From NCBI RefSeq assembly GCF_014843005.1, contig NZ_JACYXM010000006.1, positions 504,757-568,756 of the forward strand: a DNA stretch of 64,000 nucleotides. Direction: 5' to 3'. This document shows positions 51,137 to 60,182 of the stretch, piece after piece. A program made the position numbers and the translations under genes. Under the pieces are notes generated by a model. That model ran no database searches, was not told the origin of the DNA, and saw only the letters and a program-made list of their open reading frames with translations. Within the stretch, counting starts at the first letter, position 1, and each line of letters begins with the position of its first letter. This DNA comes from Rhodanobacter sp. DHG33. GTDB lineage: Bacteria; Pseudomonadota; Gammaproteobacteria; Xanthomonadales; Rhodanobacteraceae.

Positions 51137-51577
51137 ATGTCCATACTCGACAGTTTGAGCGGCCTGCTTGGCGGTGGTGGTCAGGGCGATGCCGGCGGGG
51201 CATCGTCGCTGGTCAACGTGGCCGGCCAATTGATCCAGCAGGCCGGCGGCGTGCAGGGTCTGGCCAGCACGCTGCAGCAGCACGGCCTTGGCGGTGCGGT
51301 GCAGTCGTGGATCGGCAACGGCGCGAACCAGTCGGTGTCGGCCGAACAGCTGGGGCAGGCGCTGCAGAACGGCGGCCTGGGCTCGGTGGTGCAGGAAGCG
51401 GCCGGCAAGCTGGGCGTCGATCCGGGCCAGCTGATGGGCCAACTGGCGCAGGTGCTGCCGCACGCGGTGGATCACCTCACGCCCGACGGCCAGGCTCCGG
51501 CGGGCGGTGGCGGCGGCTTCGATCTCTCGTCGCTTGGCGGCCTGGCCGAGAAGCTGCTCGCGGCACGCGGGGCCTGA
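51137..51577 (+). CDS. YidB-family (DUF937) protein
   Basis: A 146-residue protein, Gly/Gln/Ala-rich. It has the YidB-like pattern: SLSGLLGGGGQG at the start, IQQAGGVQGLASTLQQHGLGGAVQSWIGNGANQSVSAEQLGQAL (about 34-77), then GLGSVVQEAAGKLGVDPGQLMGQLAQVLPHAVDHLTPDG. The function of this family is unknown. AAAGGAGA lies 8 nt before the ATG at 51137. It follows the cyclophilin gene by 80 nt and ends before a strong bidirectional terminator. Confidence 0.9.
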   Translation: MSILDSLSGLLGGGGQGDAGGASSLVNVAGQLIQQAGGVQGLASTLQQHGLGGAVQSWIGNGANQSVSAEQLGQALQNGGLGSVVQEAAGKLGVDPGQLMGQLAQVLPHAVDHLTPDGQAPAGGGGGFDLSSLGGLAEKLLAARGA

Positions 51578-51652
51578 GGAGCTGTAGTTCCTGCTGTCGT
51601 TCCTGACCGCAGGGAGCATCCGGGCCGCCATTCGTGGCGCACTTCCTTCAAA

Positions 51653-51688
51653 CAAAAAGCGCGGCAGGGCAACCTGCCGCGCTTTTTG
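51653..51688. terminator. Bidirectional intrinsic terminator
   Basis: CAAAAAGCGCGGCAGG (51653-51668), loop GCAA, CCTGCCGCGCTTTTTG (51673-51688): 16 perfect pairs with the A/T tails built into the stem, so it works in both directions. It separates the convergent YidB-like and GlsB-like genes. Confidence 0.9.
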
Positions 51689-51701
51689 TTGGCGGTAAAG
51701 C

Positions 51702-51962
51702 TCAGAGGCTGACGAAGCGCAGCAGGTAGACCAGGATGCACGCGCCGACGATCGACATCAGGAACCCGGCGGTATGGAACTTCGAACCCGGCTCCGGCTT
51801 GTTAAACAGCGTGGCGATGAAGCCGCCGATGATCGAACCCACGATGCCCACCACGGTGGTCAGGATGAACCCGTAGTGCTCGGCACCGGGCACGATCCAG
51901 CGTGCGATCACGCCAACGATGAAGCCGACGATGATGGACCAGATGATATGGAACATGCGCAT
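51702..51962 (-). CDS. GlsB/YeaQ/YmgE-family membrane protein
   Basis: An 86-residue protein with three hydrophobic helices (about 4-22, 30-50 and 65-83). The family pattern is IIVGFIVGVIARWIVPG, then TTVVGIVGSIIGGFIATLF. These 'transglycosylase-associated' proteins are small stress-linked membrane proteins with no defined activity. GAGGGG lies 3-8 nt before the ATG at 51962; the second ATG at 51956 is less well spaced. Confidence 0.9.
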   Translation of the reverse strand: MRMFHIIWSIIVGFIVGVIARWIVPGAEHYGFILTTVVGIVGSIIGGFIATLFNKPEPGSKFHTAGFLMSIVGACILVYLLRFVSL

Positions 51963-52103
51963 TACCCCTCTGTCTGAATCTTCGGGTGGAAAGGCCAAGT
52001 GCTGTCCACCGCCGGTTCGTCTGGCGGCGCCCGCATCATGCCAGCAGTGCCGGGCGGCGGCGATAGGACGAATTCCTGCCGCAAGCGATTGATGCGACGC
52101 CGC

Positions 52104-52113
52104 ATGCTAAAAT
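52104..52113 (+). promoter_or_regulatory. Extended -10 promoter of the aminotransferase gene
   Basis: TGCTAAAAT combines a TGn extension with TAAAAT (52108-52113), about 56 bp before the ATG at 52170. No good -35 is visible, as is usual for extended -10 promoters. The same GCTAAAAT core precedes prpB and acnD. Confidence 0.5.
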
Positions 52114-52169
52114 CGTCCGGTTCGCCGCATCGAATCTGACGATCCCCTCCCCACGATCCAGAGGAAGCC

Positions 52170-53369
52170 ATGCCCCAGCTTGCCCAGCGTGTCGGCCGCG
52201 CCAAACCCAGCGCGATCATGGTCATCGCCTCCAAGGCGAAGCAGCTCAAGGCCGCCGGCCGCGACATCATCAGCTTTTCCATCGGCGTGCCGAATTTCCT
52301 GCCCGGCGAGCACGTCTACGCCGCGGCGCGCGAGGCGCTCAAGCACGACAGCGGCCAGTACGGCAGCAACCGCGGCGCGGATGCGCTGCTGGACGCCTTC
52401 CTGAAGCACATCGAGGCCCTGGGTTTCAGCGGCTACGGCCACGCCAACCTGTCGGTGGGCATCGGCGCCAAGCAGGTGCTGTACAACCTGGCCGAGGCGA
52501 TGCTGGACGAGGGCGACGAGATCGCCTTCGCCGCGCCGTACTGGACCACCTACCACGACATCGCCGACATCGTGGGGGCGAAGGTCAACGTGCTGCATTG
52601 CGGCCCTGCGCAGAACTACAAGCTCACGCCGTCGCAGCTCGACGCCGCGCTGGCGCGCAAGCCCAAGGTGTTCCTGTTCAACAACCCGTCCAACCCGACG
52701 GGCATGGTCTACACGCGCGAGGAAATCGCTGCGCTGGCCGAGGTGCTGGCGAAGCATCCCGACACCTGGATCATCACCGACGACATCTACAACTCGATGG
52801 TGTTCGACGGCATCGGCTACCACAACTTCGTGTTCGCGAAGCCGGAGCTGAAGGACCGCCTGGTCTTCGTCGACTCGGTCTCCAAGACCTACGGCATGCC
52901 AGGTTGGCGCGTGGGCCTCATCGCCGGTCCCGAGAGCGTGGCCAAGGCGGTCACCACACTCAACTCCAACCACATCACCAGCGTGCCGGAAGTGATCACC
53001 GCCGCCGCGGTGGCCGCGCTCACTGGTCCGCAGGACATCCCGCAGGCCAAGTGCGCCGAGTTCGCCAAGCGCCGCGACATCGTGGTGGAGGGGCTCAACG
53101 CGATCCCGGGCGTCAGCTGCCCGCGGCCGCAGGGCGCGTTCTACGCGTTCCCGGATATTTCCGTGGCGTTCGGCAAGAGCCATGCGGGCACGAAGATCAC
53201 CAGCGACGTGGAGTTCTGCGCCGCGCTGCTGGAAGCCAAGGGTGTGGCCTGCGTGCCCGGCTCGGCTTTCGGCGAGCCGCGCGCGCTGCGCATTTCCTAC
53301 ACTTGTCCGTTCGAGCAATTGCAGCCCGGCATCGAGCGCATCCAGGAATTCTTCGCCGAGCTCGCCTGA
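52170..53369 (+). CDS. Class I/II pyridoxal-phosphate aminotransferase (AspC Ib-like)
   Basis: A 399-residue fold-type I aminotransferase. The PLP-binding Lys239 lies in SVSKTYGMPGWRVG. NNPSNPTG (about 171-178) and the Asp/Tyr motif ITDDIYNSM (about 204-212) match the subgroup Ib aspartate/prephenate-type transferases. R-x-SY near the C-terminus (LRISYTCPFEQL) supplies the carboxylate-binding Arg. Likely substrate is aspartate/2-oxoglutarate, but other amino acids are possible. It is followed by a REP-like repeat and then mdh, so a link to C4 metabolism is plausible. Confidence 0.93.
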   Translation: MPQLAQRVGRAKPSAIMVIASKAKQLKAAGRDIISFSIGVPNFLPGEHVYAAAREALKHDSGQYGSNRGADALLDAFLKHIEALGFSGYGHANLSVGIGAKQVLYNLAEAMLDEGDEIAFAAPYWTTYHDIADIVGAKVNVLHCGPAQNYKLTPSQLDAALARKPKVFLFNNPSNPTGMVYTREEIAALAEVLAKHPDTWIITDDIYNSMVFDGIGYHNFVFAKPELKDRLVFVDSVSKTYGMPGWRVGLIAGPESVAKAVTTLNSNHITSVPEVITAAAVAALTGPQDIPQAKCAEFAKRRDIVVEGLNAIPGVSCPRPQGAFYAFPDISVAFGKSHAGTKITSDVEFCAALLEAKGVACVPGSAFGEPRALRISYTCPFEQLQPGIERIQEFFAELA

Positions 53370-53379
53370 TCCCACCCTT

Positions 53380-53434
53380 GTGGAAGCGCTTCGTGCGCGA
53401 TCGGCACAACCATCGCGCACGGATGCGCTTCCAC
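53380..53434. repeat. Paired REP-like element (BIME-type)
   Basis: A 22-nt arm (53380-53401, starting GTGGAAGCGC and ending GTGCGCGAT) and an inverted 23-nt arm (53412-53434) are separated by 10 nt. They differ only in the middle three or four bases. The sequence matches the general GTAGGAGCGC...GCGCGAT style of REPs common in Pseudomonas and Xanthomonadales. It lies between the aminotransferase gene and mdh. Confidence 0.75.
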
Positions 53435-53474
53435 GAAAGATGCATTGAATGTCCCACCTGAGGAGTCATCGTCC

Positions 53475-54458
53475 ATGAAAGCCCCCGTTCGAGTTGCCGT
53501 TACCGGCGCCGCTGGCCAGATCGGCTACGCCTTGCTGTTCCGCATTGCCGCCGGCGACATGCTGGGTCCCGACCAGCCGGTGATCCTGCACCTGCTGGAA
53601 ATCACCCCGGCGCTGCCCGCCCTGCAGGGCGTGGTGATGGAACTCAACGACTGCGCGTTCCCGACGCTGGCCGGCGTGGTCGCCACCGACGACGTCAACG
53701 TGGCCTTCAAGGACGTGGACTATGCGCTGCTGGTCGGCGCCCGTCCGCGCGGCCCGGGCATGGAGCGCAAGGATCTGCTGGAAGCCAACGGCGCGATCTT
53801 CGCCCCGCAGGGCAAGGCGCTGAACGACCACGCCAAGCGTGACGTGCGCGTGCTGGTGGTGGGCAACCCGGCCAACACCAATGCGCTGATCGCCCAGCAG
53901 AACGCCCCCAGCCTCGACCCGAAGTGCTTCACCGCGATGGTGCGCCTGGACCACAACCGCGCGCTGTCGCAGCTCGCCGAGAAGACTGGCAAGCACACTA
54001 CCGACATCAAGAAGGTCACCATCTGGGGCAACCACAGCTCCACCCAGTACCCGGACCTGCACCACGCCACCGTCGACGGCAAGGCGGCGCTGTCGCTGGT
54101 CGACCAGGCCTGGTACGAGAGCGACTTCATCCCCACCGTGCAGCAGCGCGGTGCGGCCATCATCAAGGCCCGCGGCGCCTCGTCGGCGGCTTCCGCCGCT
54201 TCCGCCGCGATCGACCACATGCGCACCTGGGCGCTGGGCACCGCCGAGGGCGACTGGGTGTCGATGGGCATCCCGTCCGACGGCTCCTACGGCATCGAGC
54301 CGGGCGTGATCTTCGGCTACCCGGTGACCGTGAAGGACGGCAAGTACGCCATCGTGCAGGGTCTGGCGATCAACGCCTTCTCGCAGTCGCGCATCGACGC
54401 CACCAACAAGGAACTGCGCGAGGAGCGCGCTGGCGTAGAGCACCTGTTCGCGAAGTAA
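53475..54458 (+). CDS. mdh: Malate dehydrogenase
   Basis: A 327-residue NAD-dependent malate dehydrogenase of the type close to cytosolic/Thermus enzymes. The nucleotide motif is [14 protein letters not shown] (residues 8-21). The substrate-binding loop is [14 protein letters not shown] (about 93-106), and the catalytic His is in [16 protein letters not shown]. It interconverts malate and oxaloacetate in the TCA cycle. The ATG at 53475 has AGGAG nine bases upstream; the longer reading from 53445 has no support. A very strong terminator follows. Confidence 0.97.
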   Translation: MKAPVRVAVTGAAGQIGYALLFRIAAGDMLGPDQPVILHLLEITPALPALQGVVMELNDCAFPTLAGVVATDDVNVAFKDVDYALLVGARPRGPGMERKDLLEANGAIFAPQGKALNDHAKRDVRVLVVGNPANTNALIAQQNAPSLDPKCFTAMVRLDHNRALSQLAEKTGKHTTDIKKVTIWGNHSSTQYPDLHHATVDGKAALSLVDQAWYESDFIPTVQQRGAAIIKARGASSAASAASAAIDHMRTWALGTAEGDWVSMGIPSDGSYGIEPGVIFGYPVTVKDGKYAIVQGLAINAFSQSRIDATNKELREERAGVEHLFAK

Positions 54459-54480
54459 TCGCCGCGATACCGGCAGGCGA

Positions 54481-54517
54481 AACGAAGAAGGGCGGCCACT
54501 GGCCGCCCTTCTTCGTT
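54481..54517. terminator. Bidirectional terminator between mdh and ahpF
   Basis: AACGAAGAAGGGCGGCC (54481-54497), loop ACT, and the exact complement 54501-54517: 17 bp. It serves the convergent genes ending at 54458 (plus) and 54536 (minus). Confidence 0.88.
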
Positions 54518-54535
54518 GCAGCAAGGTGCGAACTA

Positions 54536-56116
54536 TCAGGCAGCGGCGGCTGCCGGCGCCGAGCTGCGGATCAGGTGGTCGAACGCGCCGAGCGCGGCAG
54601 TGGAACCCGCGCCCATCGCGATCACGATCTGCTTGTACGGCACCGTGGTGGCGTCGCCGGCCGCGAACACGCCGGGCAGCGAGGTCTGGCCGCGGGCGTC
54701 GATGACGATCTCGCCGCGCGGGCTGAGTTCCAGCGTGCCTTTCAGCCACTCGGTGTTGGGCAGCAGGCCGATCTGCACGAAGATGCCTTCCAGCGAGAGG
54801 CTGTGCATGACGCCGTCGTTGCGGTCCTTGTAGACGAGGCCGCTGACCTTCTGGCCGTCGCCCAGCACCTCGGTGCTTTGCGCGCTGACGATCACGTCAA
54901 CGTTCGGCAGGCTGCGCAGCTTGCGTTGCAGCACTTCGTCGGCGCGCAACTTGCCGTCGAATTCGATCAGGGTGACGTGGGCCACGATGCCGGCCAGGTC
55001 GATGGCCGCCTCCACGCCGGAGTTGCCGCCGCCGATCACCGCCACGCGCTTGCCCTTGAACAGCGGGCCGTCGCAGTGCGGGCAATAGGCCACGCCCTTG
55101 TTGCGGTATTCGTTCTCGCCGGGCACGCCCATCTGCCGCCAGCGCGCGCCGGTGGAAAGCACCACCGACTTCGCCCTCAGGGTGGCGCCGTTTTCCAGCC
55201 CGATCTCGATCAGGCCGCTGGCCGATTCGCTGGCGGATACGAGCGTGGTCGCACGCTGCAGGTTCATGATGTCCACGTCGTAGTTGCGGACGTGCTGCTC
55301 CAGCGCGGCGCCCAGCTTGGGGCCTTCGGTGTATTCGACCGAAATGAAGTTCTCGATGGCCATGGTGTCCAGCACCTGGCCGCCGAAACGCTCGGCCGCC
55401 ACGCCGGTGCGGATGCCCTTGCGCGCGGCGTAGATCGCCGCCGCGGCGCCGGCCGGTCCGCCGCCGACCACCAGCACGTCGAAGGCCTGCTTGGTCTTGA
55501 TCGTCTCGGCGGCCCGCGCGGCGGCGCCGGTGTCGAGCTTGGCCACGATCTGCTCCAGGCTCATGCGGCCCTGGTCGAAGACTTCGCCGTTGAGATAGAC
55601 GGTGGGCACCGACATGATCTGGCGGCGGTCCACTTCGTCCTGGTAGAACGCGCCGTCGATGGCGACGTGATGGATGTTGGGGTTCAGCACGCTCATCAGG
55701 TTGAGCGCCTGGACCACGTCCGGGCAGTTCTGGCAGGACAGCGAGAAGTAGGTCTCGAAGTGGAATTCGCCTTCGAGGTTCTGCACCTGCGCGATGGTTT
55801 CTGCGGCGGCCTTGGAGGGATGGCCGCCCACCTGCAGCAGCGCCAGCACCAGCGAGGTGAACTCGTGGCCCAGCGGAATGCCGGCGAAGCGCACGCCGAT
55901 GTCGGTGCCCTGGCGGTTGATCGCGAACGAGGGCTTGCGCTGCTCGCTGTCGTCGCGGCGCAGGGAGATCTTGTCGCTCATCGCGGCGATCTCGGTCAGC
56001 AGCTCGTCCAGTTCGCGCGATTTCGCGCTGTCGTCCAGCGCGGCGACCAGTTCGATCGGCTGGCTGAGCCGTTCCAGGTAGCCCTTCAGCTGGGTCTTGA
56101 TGGCTTCGTCGAGCAT
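54536..56116 (-). CDS. ahpF: Alkyl hydroperoxide reductase subunit F
   Basis: A 526-residue flavoprotein disulfide reductase. The N-terminal tandem thioredoxin-like region (1-200) has the redox pair in [11 protein letters not shown]. Then a thioredoxin-reductase module with FAD motif [19 protein letters not shown], a second CxxC in [11 protein letters not shown], and the NAD(P) motif [14 protein letters not shown]. It passes electrons from NADH to AhpC. The ATG at 56116 with AGGAG upstream gives the normal family length (about 520). It is downstream of ahpC, with a hairpin between them. Confidence 0.96.
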   Translation of the reverse strand: MLDEAIKTQLKGYLERLSQPIELVAALDDSAKSRELDELLTEIAAMSDKISLRRDDSEQRKPSFAINRQGTDIGVRFAGIPLGHEFTSLVLALLQVGGHPSKAAAETIAQVQNLEGEFHFETYFSLSCQNCPDVVQALNLMSVLNPNIHHVAIDGAFYQDEVDRRQIMSVPTVYLNGEVFDQGRMSLEQIVAKLDTGAAARAAETIKTKQAFDVLVVGGGPAGAAAAIYAARKGIRTGVAAERFGGQVLDTMAIENFISVEYTEGPKLGAALEQHVRNYDVDIMNLQRATTLVSASESASGLIEIGLENGATLRAKSVVLSTGARWRQMGVPGENEYRNKGVAYCPHCDGPLFKGKRVAVIGGGNSGVEAAIDLAGIVAHVTLIEFDGKLRADEVLQRKLRSLPNVDVIVSAQSTEVLGDGQKVSGLVYKDRNDGVMHSLSLEGIFVQIGLLPNTEWLKGTLELSPRGEIVIDARGQTSLPGVFAAGDATTVPYKQIVIAMGAGSTAALGAFDHLIRSSAPAAAAA

Positions 56117-56255
56117 GGCGAGCACTCCTGCATGGATGCGGGAAATCGAATCGGAAAGGAACGCTTGTGAAAGCGGCCTGCGCCAGAGGGGGAGGGGGCG
56201 GCAGGCGGGGAGCGATGCCGGGCGCAAGCCGCTGGCACAAGCATCCTGGGAGGGT

Positions 56256-56282
56256 GGAACCGGGCGGCGTGCGCCCGGTTCC
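56256..56282 (-). terminator. Intercistronic hairpin between ahpC and ahpF
   Basis: GGAACCGGGCG (56256-56266), 5-nt loop, CGCCCGGTTCC (56272-56282). It lies 25 bp after the ahpC stop and 140 bp before ahpF. It may partly terminate or stabilise the ahpC transcript, giving more AhpC than AhpF. Confidence 0.6.
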
Positions 56283-56306
56283 GGTACGGCGTGTTGCGTG
56301 TCGCGA

Positions 56307-56870
56307 TCAGATCTTGCCGACCAGGTCCAGCGAGGGAGCCAGGGTCTTCTCGCCTTCCTTCCACTTGGCCGGGCACACTTCGCCCGGGTGGCTGGCGACG
56401 TACTGCGCGGCCTTCACCTTGCGCAGCAGTTCCTTGGCGTCGCGGCCGATGCCGCCGGCGGTGATCTCGACGATCTGGATCTTGCCCTGCGGGTCGACCA
56501 CGAAGGTGCCGCGGTCGGCCAGGCCGGCGTCCTCGATCAGCACTTCGAAGTTGCGGCTGATCGCGTGGGTGGGGTCGCCCACCATGGTGTAGCCGATCTT
56601 CTTCACCGCGTCGGAGGTGTCGTGCCACGCCTTGTGCGAGAAGTGCGTGTCGGTCGAGACGCTGTAGATCTCCACGCCCAGCTTCTGGAACTCGGCATAG
56701 TTGTCGGCCAGGTCTTCCAGTTCGGTCGGGCACACGAAGGTGAAGTCGGCCGGGTAGAAGAACACCACGGACCACTTGCCCTTAAGGTCGGCCTCGGTCA
56801 CTTCATGGAACTTGCCGGCCTTGAACGCCTGGGCCTTGAACGGCTTCACTTCGGTATTGATCAAAGACAT
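56307..56870 (-). CDS. ahpC: Alkyl hydroperoxide reductase peroxiredoxin AhpC
   Basis: A 187-residue typical 2-Cys peroxiredoxin. The peroxidatic Cys47 is in FTFVCPTE, the resolving Cys166 in EVCPAKW, and the C-terminal YF-like helix ends in LVGKI. It reduces hydrogen peroxide and organic peroxides, and is recycled by AhpF downstream. A candidate OxyR site lies 73-109 bp upstream of the ATG at 56870. Confidence 0.97.
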   Translation of the reverse strand: MSLINTEVKPFKAQAFKAGKFHEVTEADLKGKWSVVFFYPADFTFVCPTELEDLADNYAEFQKLGVEIYSVSTDTHFSHKAWHDTSDAVKKIGYTMVGDPTHAISRNFEVLIEDAGLADRGTFVVDPQGKIQIVEITAGGIGRDAKELLRKVKAAQYVASHPGEVCPAKWKEGEKTLAPSLDLVGKI

Positions 56871-56942
56871 CTGGTGGTCTCCGTTGCGGGTGGTTGGGTG
56901 AGTCGATGGGGCTCATTCTAGGCGGCCAGTCTGATTCGTCCA

Positions 56943-56979
56943 ATTGATTGTTGGCATGGACATCATTGTCCGTGGCTAT
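56943..56979 (-). promoter_or_regulatory. Candidate OxyR-binding site upstream of ahpC
   Basis: Read on the minus strand, four tetrads ATAG, CAAT, ATGC and CAAT follow one another with exact 7-base gaps. They match 12 of 16 positions of the OxyR consensus ATAG-N7-CTAT-N7-ATAG-N7-CTAT. Within it is GGACA-TCAT-TGTCC (56958-56971). No oxyR gene is in the window. Confidence 0.45.
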
Positions 56980-57033
56980 CAATGCCGCCATGCATCGCTG
57001 TGCTGCAGCAAGAGCTGCATGGGGTGCGTGGGC

Positions 57034-57039
57034 TAAAAT
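57034..57039 (+). promoter_or_regulatory. -10 box of prpB
   Basis: TAAAAT within GGCTAAAATGAG, 22 bp before the prpB ATG, leaving a leader of about 15 nt that contains the CGGAGG ribosome site. No -35 consensus is visible, so activation by a regulator is plausible. Confidence 0.45.
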
Positions 57040-57060
57040 GAGCGTTTTGACGGAGGCCAC

Positions 57061-57945
57061 ATGACGCAATCAACCACTGCAGGCGCCCGCTTCCGCGCCG
57101 CGCTCGCCGCCGAATCCCCGCTGCAGGTGATGGGCGCCATCACGGCCTATGCCGGCCTGATGGCCAAGCGCGTGGGCTACAAGGCTCTGTATCTCTCCGG
57201 CGGCGGCGTGGCCGCCAATTCGCTGGGCATGCCCGACCTCGGCATCTCCACCATGGAAGACGTGCTCACCGACGCGCGCCGCATTGTGGACGCCACCGGC
57301 CTGCCGCTGCTGGTCGACATCGACACCGGCTGGGGCGGCGCCTTCAACATCGCGCGCACCATCCGCAACTTCGAGCGCATCGGCGTGGCCGCAGTGCACA
57401 TGGAGGACCAGGTGGGCCAGAAGCGTTGCGGCCATCGTCCCGGCAAGGAAGTGGTGCCGAAGGACGAAATGGTCGACCGGGTGAAGGCTGCGGTGGACGC
57501 GAAGACCAGTGCGGATTTCGTGCTGATGGCACGCACCGACGCTGCCGCAGTGGAAGGCATCGATGCCGCCATCGACCGCGCCTGCGCCTACGTCGAGGCC
57601 GGCGCCGACATGATCTTCCCCGAGGCGATGAAGACGCTGGACGACTACCGCAAGTTCAAGGCCGCGGTGAAGGTGCCGATCCTCGCCAACCTCACCGAAT
57701 TCGGCTCCACGCCGTTCTTCACCACCGAGGAGCTGAAGGGCGCCAACGTGGACATCGCGCTGTACTGCTGCGGTGCCTATCGCGCCATGAACAAGGCTGC
57801 GCTGAACTTCTACGAGACGGTGCGCCGCGAGGGTACCCAGAAGAACCTTATCGATACCCTGCAGACGCGCGAGGAGCTGTACGACTTCCTGGGCTACCAC
57901 GCCTACGAGGACAAGCTCGACACGCTGTTCGCCAAGCAATCCTGA
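57061..57945 (+). CDS. prpB: 2-Methylisocitrate lyase
   Basis: A 294-residue isocitrate lyase/PEP-mutase superfamily enzyme that cleaves 2-methylisocitrate to pyruvate and succinate, the last step of the methylcitrate cycle. The active-site motif is [10 protein letters not shown] with Cys123 at the same position as in E. coli PrpB. Mg ligands lie around [14 protein letters not shown] (about 81-94). C-terminal features include [17 protein letters not shown] precedes the ATG at 57061. First gene of the prpB-prpC unit. Confidence 0.96.
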   Translation: MTQSTTAGARFRAALAAESPLQVMGAITAYAGLMAKRVGYKALYLSGGGVAANSLGMPDLGISTMEDVLTDARRIVDATGLPLLVDIDTGWGGAFNIARTIRNFERIGVAAVHMEDQVGQKRCGHRPGKEVVPKDEMVDRVKAAVDAKTSADFVLMARTDAAAVEGIDAAIDRACAYVEAGADMIFPEAMKTLDDYRKFKAAVKVPILANLTEFGSTPFFTTEELKGANVDIALYCCGAYRAMNKAALNFYETVRREGTQKNLIDTLQTREELYDFLGYHAYEDKLDTLFAKQS

Positions 57946-58002
57946 CGCTGCATTCCGCATCGTTCCGCCGTTTCGCAATCCCTGCATCACAGGAGACACC
58001 CG

Positions 58003-59148
58003 ATGAGCGAGCAAGTCCTTCCCAAGGCCAAGAAGTCCGTGGCGCTGTCCGGCGTGGCCGCCGGCAACACCGCGCTGTGCACGGTGGGCCGCAGCGGCAA
58101 CGACCTGCACTACCGCGGCTATGACATCCACGACCTGGCCACCAAGGGCTGCTTCGAGGAAGTGGCGTACCTGCTGGTGCACGGCGTGCTGCCGAACTGG
58201 ACGGAGCTGCAGAACTACAAGGCCAAGCTCAAGCGCCTGCGCGGCCTGCCCGCACCGGTGAAGGCCGCGCTGGAACTGCTGCCCGCCGCCACCCATCCGA
58301 TGGACGTGATGCGTACCGGCTGCTCGGTGCTGGGCACGGTGCTGCCGGAGAAGGACGACCACAACGTCACCGGCGCGCGCGACATCGCCGACCGCCTGAT
58401 GGCCAGCTTCGGCTCGATGCTGCTGTACTGGTACCACTTCAGCCACAACGGCAAGCGCGTGGAGACCGAGACCGACGACGACTCCATCGCCGCGCACTTC
58501 CTGCACGTGCTGCACGGCAAGGCGCCCGGCGAACTGCATGCGAACGCACTGGACAAGTCGCTGGTGCTCTACGCCGAGCACGAATTCAACGCCAGCACCT
58601 TCACCGCACGCGTGATCGCCGGCACCGGTTCGGACATGTATTCGGCCATCACCGGCGCCATCGGCGCGCTGCGCGGGCCCAAGCACGGCGGCGCGAACGA
58701 AGTGGCGATGGAGATCATCGCGCGCTACCGCAGCGCCGGCGATGCCGAGGCGGATATCCGCGCCCGCGTCGAGCGCAAGGAAATCGTGATCGGCTTCGGC
58801 CACCCGGTGTACACGGTGTCCGATCCGCGCAACGTGATCATCAAGGAAATCTCGCGCAAGCTCTGCACCGAGGGCGGCAACCCGACGCTGTTCGACGTGT
58901 CCGAGCGCATCGAGAAGGTGATGTGGGACATCAAGAAGATGTTCCCCAACCTCGACTGGTACTCGGCCAGCGCCTACCACATGATGGGCGTGCCCACCGC
59001 GATGTTCACACCGCTGTTCGTGATCGCGCGCACCTCCGGCTGGAGCGCGCACGTGATCGAGCAGCGCGAGGACGGCAAGATCATCCGCCCCAGCGCCAAC
59101 TACACGGGCCCGGAAGATCTGGCATACGTGGCCATCGACAAGCGCTGA
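58003..59148 (+). CDS. prpC: 2-Methylcitrate synthase
   Basis: A 381-residue citrate-synthase-family enzyme condensing propionyl-CoA with oxaloacetate. It has the short-form start [33 protein letters not shown] typical of PrpC, the catalytic His regions in [19 protein letters not shown] and [13 protein letters not shown], and Asp in the late [25 protein letters not shown] block. It follows prpB by 57 nt with AGGAGA before the ATG. A bidirectional terminator ends the unit, so acnD/prpF need their own promoter. Confidence 0.96.
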   Translation: MSEQVLPKAKKSVALSGVAAGNTALCTVGRSGNDLHYRGYDIHDLATKGCFEEVAYLLVHGVLPNWTELQNYKAKLKRLRGLPAPVKAALELLPAATHPMDVMRTGCSVLGTVLPEKDDHNVTGARDIADRLMASFGSMLLYWYHFSHNGKRVETETDDDSIAAHFLHVLHGKAPGELHANALDKSLVLYAEHEFNASTFTARVIAGTGSDMYSAITGAIGALRGPKHGGANEVAMEIIARYRSAGDAEADIRARVERKEIVIGFGHPVYTVSDPRNVIIKEISRKLCTEGGNPTLFDVSERIEKVMWDIKKMFPNLDWYSASAYHMMGVPTAMFTPLFVIARTSGWSAHVIEQREDGKIIRPSANYTGPEDLAYVAIDKR

Positions 59149-59168
59149 AACGCGACGCGCCGATGAAG

Positions 59169-59198
59169 CGAAAAGGGAGCCAGCCGGCTCCCTTTTCG
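59169..59198. terminator. Bidirectional terminator between prpC and terC
   Basis: CGAAAAGGGAGCC (59169-59181), loop AGCC, GGCTCCCTTTTCG (59186-59198): 13 bp with A/T tails in both arms. It serves prpC (ends 59148) and the convergent TerC-family gene (ends 59207). Confidence 0.88.
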
Positions 59199-59206
59199 TT
59201 GCGCGC

Positions 59207-59875
59207 TCAAGCGGCGGAAGCGTTCCTCCGCCGGACCAGCCAGCTGCCCCCGCAGATCAGCACAACCAGCGCGATTTCCAGCAGGCGGCTGGTCCATGGG
59301 TGCGAGGAGAACCAGCCGTGCACCAGGTGGTCATGCGCGATCATACGGCCGGCTGTCCAGGCGATGGCGGCTGCACCCAGGTAGACGATGGCAGGGATGC
59401 GCTCGATCAGCCTGAGGATCAGGGTCGAACCCCACACCACCAGCGGCACGCTGATCAGCAGGCCGGATGCGAGCAGCGGCAGGTTGCCGTGGGACGCGCC
59501 TGCAATCGCCAGGACGTTGTCCACCCCCATCAGCGCGTCGGCGACGACGATGGTGCGCACCGCCGACCAGAAGCCGTCGGCGGCGGAGACATCGTGCGAC
59601 GGATCGTCCTGCTTCAGCAGCTTCCAGGCGATGGGCAGCAGCAAGATGCCACCGAACAGCATCAATCCCGGCAGCCGCAGCAGCCAGATCACCACGGCGC
59701 TAAGCGCGATGCGTACCGCCACGGCACCAACCGTGCCCCAGAGCACGGCGCGCTTCTGCAGTGTCTTCGGCAGATCGCGTGCGGCCAGGGCGATCACGAT
59801 GGCGTTGTCGCCGGCCAGCACCAGATCGAGCAGCACGATGGCCGCCAGGCTGGAGAGAAGTTCGGTGGGTGCCAT
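59207..59875 (-). CDS. TerC-family membrane protein, likely manganese exporter (YjbE-like)
   Basis: A 222-residue TerC/YjbE-type integral membrane protein with about seven helices. The conserved acidic intramembrane motifs are LLDLVLAGDNAIVIALAARDLP (about 17-38) and VADALMGVDNVLAIAGASHG (about 111-130), the likely metal-binding Asp/Asn pairs. AAGGA lies 8 nt before the ATG at 59875. A yybP-ykoY-type manganese riboswitch lies directly upstream, which indicates Mn(II)-induced expression and a Mn-efflux role. It interrupts the methylcitrate gene block on the opposite strand. Confidence 0.9.
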   Translation of the reverse strand: MAPTELLSSLAAIVLLDLVLAGDNAIVIALAARDLPKTLQKRAVLWGTVGAVAVRIALSAVVIWLLRLPGLMLFGGILLLPIAWKLLKQDDPSHDVSAADGFWSAVRTIVVADALMGVDNVLAIAGASHGNLPLLASGLLISVPLVVWGSTLILRLIERIPAIVYLGAAAIAWTAGRMIAHDHLVHGWFSSHPWTSRLLEIALVVLICGGSWLVRRRNASAA

Positions 59876-59938
59876 GCGTTGGTCCTTGCGCGTGAGACAA
59901 ATGCAGTGATGGCGGACACGCGCTGCCCGCCATGACTG

Positions 59939-60050
59939 CAAAAGTCTCGTTCGCGGCAAAGCCGCCGCAGTGACCGGAGCGGTGCCCGCTCGTGATGACG
60001 ACCACTGCGTGAGCACCCGATGAAGCGGCGCCCGGAACTACTCCCTTTTG
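59939..60050 (-). promoter_or_regulatory. yybP-ykoY manganese riboswitch
   Basis: Minus-strand leader. The closing stem is CAAAAG (60050-60045) paired with CTTTTG (59944-59939). The 5' strand continues into GGGAGTAG, the conserved loop of this class. Then come a GGGCGCC/GGTGCTC hairpin, a long arm closed by GCAGTG/CACTGC with CGTCATCACGAGCG inside, and a GCGGC-TTT-GCCGC hairpin. ACGAGAC precedes the closing strand, matching the second conserved loop (AGCAAGACC in the consensus). Downstream, ATGGCGG/CCGCCAT (59909-59933) forms a possible expression-platform stem before the terC ribosome site. Identified by eye against the remembered consensus. Confidence 0.78.
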
Positions 60051-60104
60051 GGGTCAGTATCTAGCTATGGTCGATGCCTGATGCATGCCAGTCAAGCCGG
60101 ACCC

Positions 60105-60133
60105 TTAAGGAAGCGGCGCGCAACCGCTAAAAT
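60105..60133 (+). promoter_or_regulatory. Promoter candidate of acnD-prpF
   Basis: TTAAGG (60105-60110) and TAAAAT (60128-60133) with a 17-bp spacer, 50 bp before the acnD ATG. The GCTAAAAT core is shared with the prpB and aminotransferase promoters. Confidence 0.45.
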
Positions 60134-60182
60134 GGGCCGCTAACACGTCTGCCGGCGTCCATCTCCAGGGTTCTTGATATCT

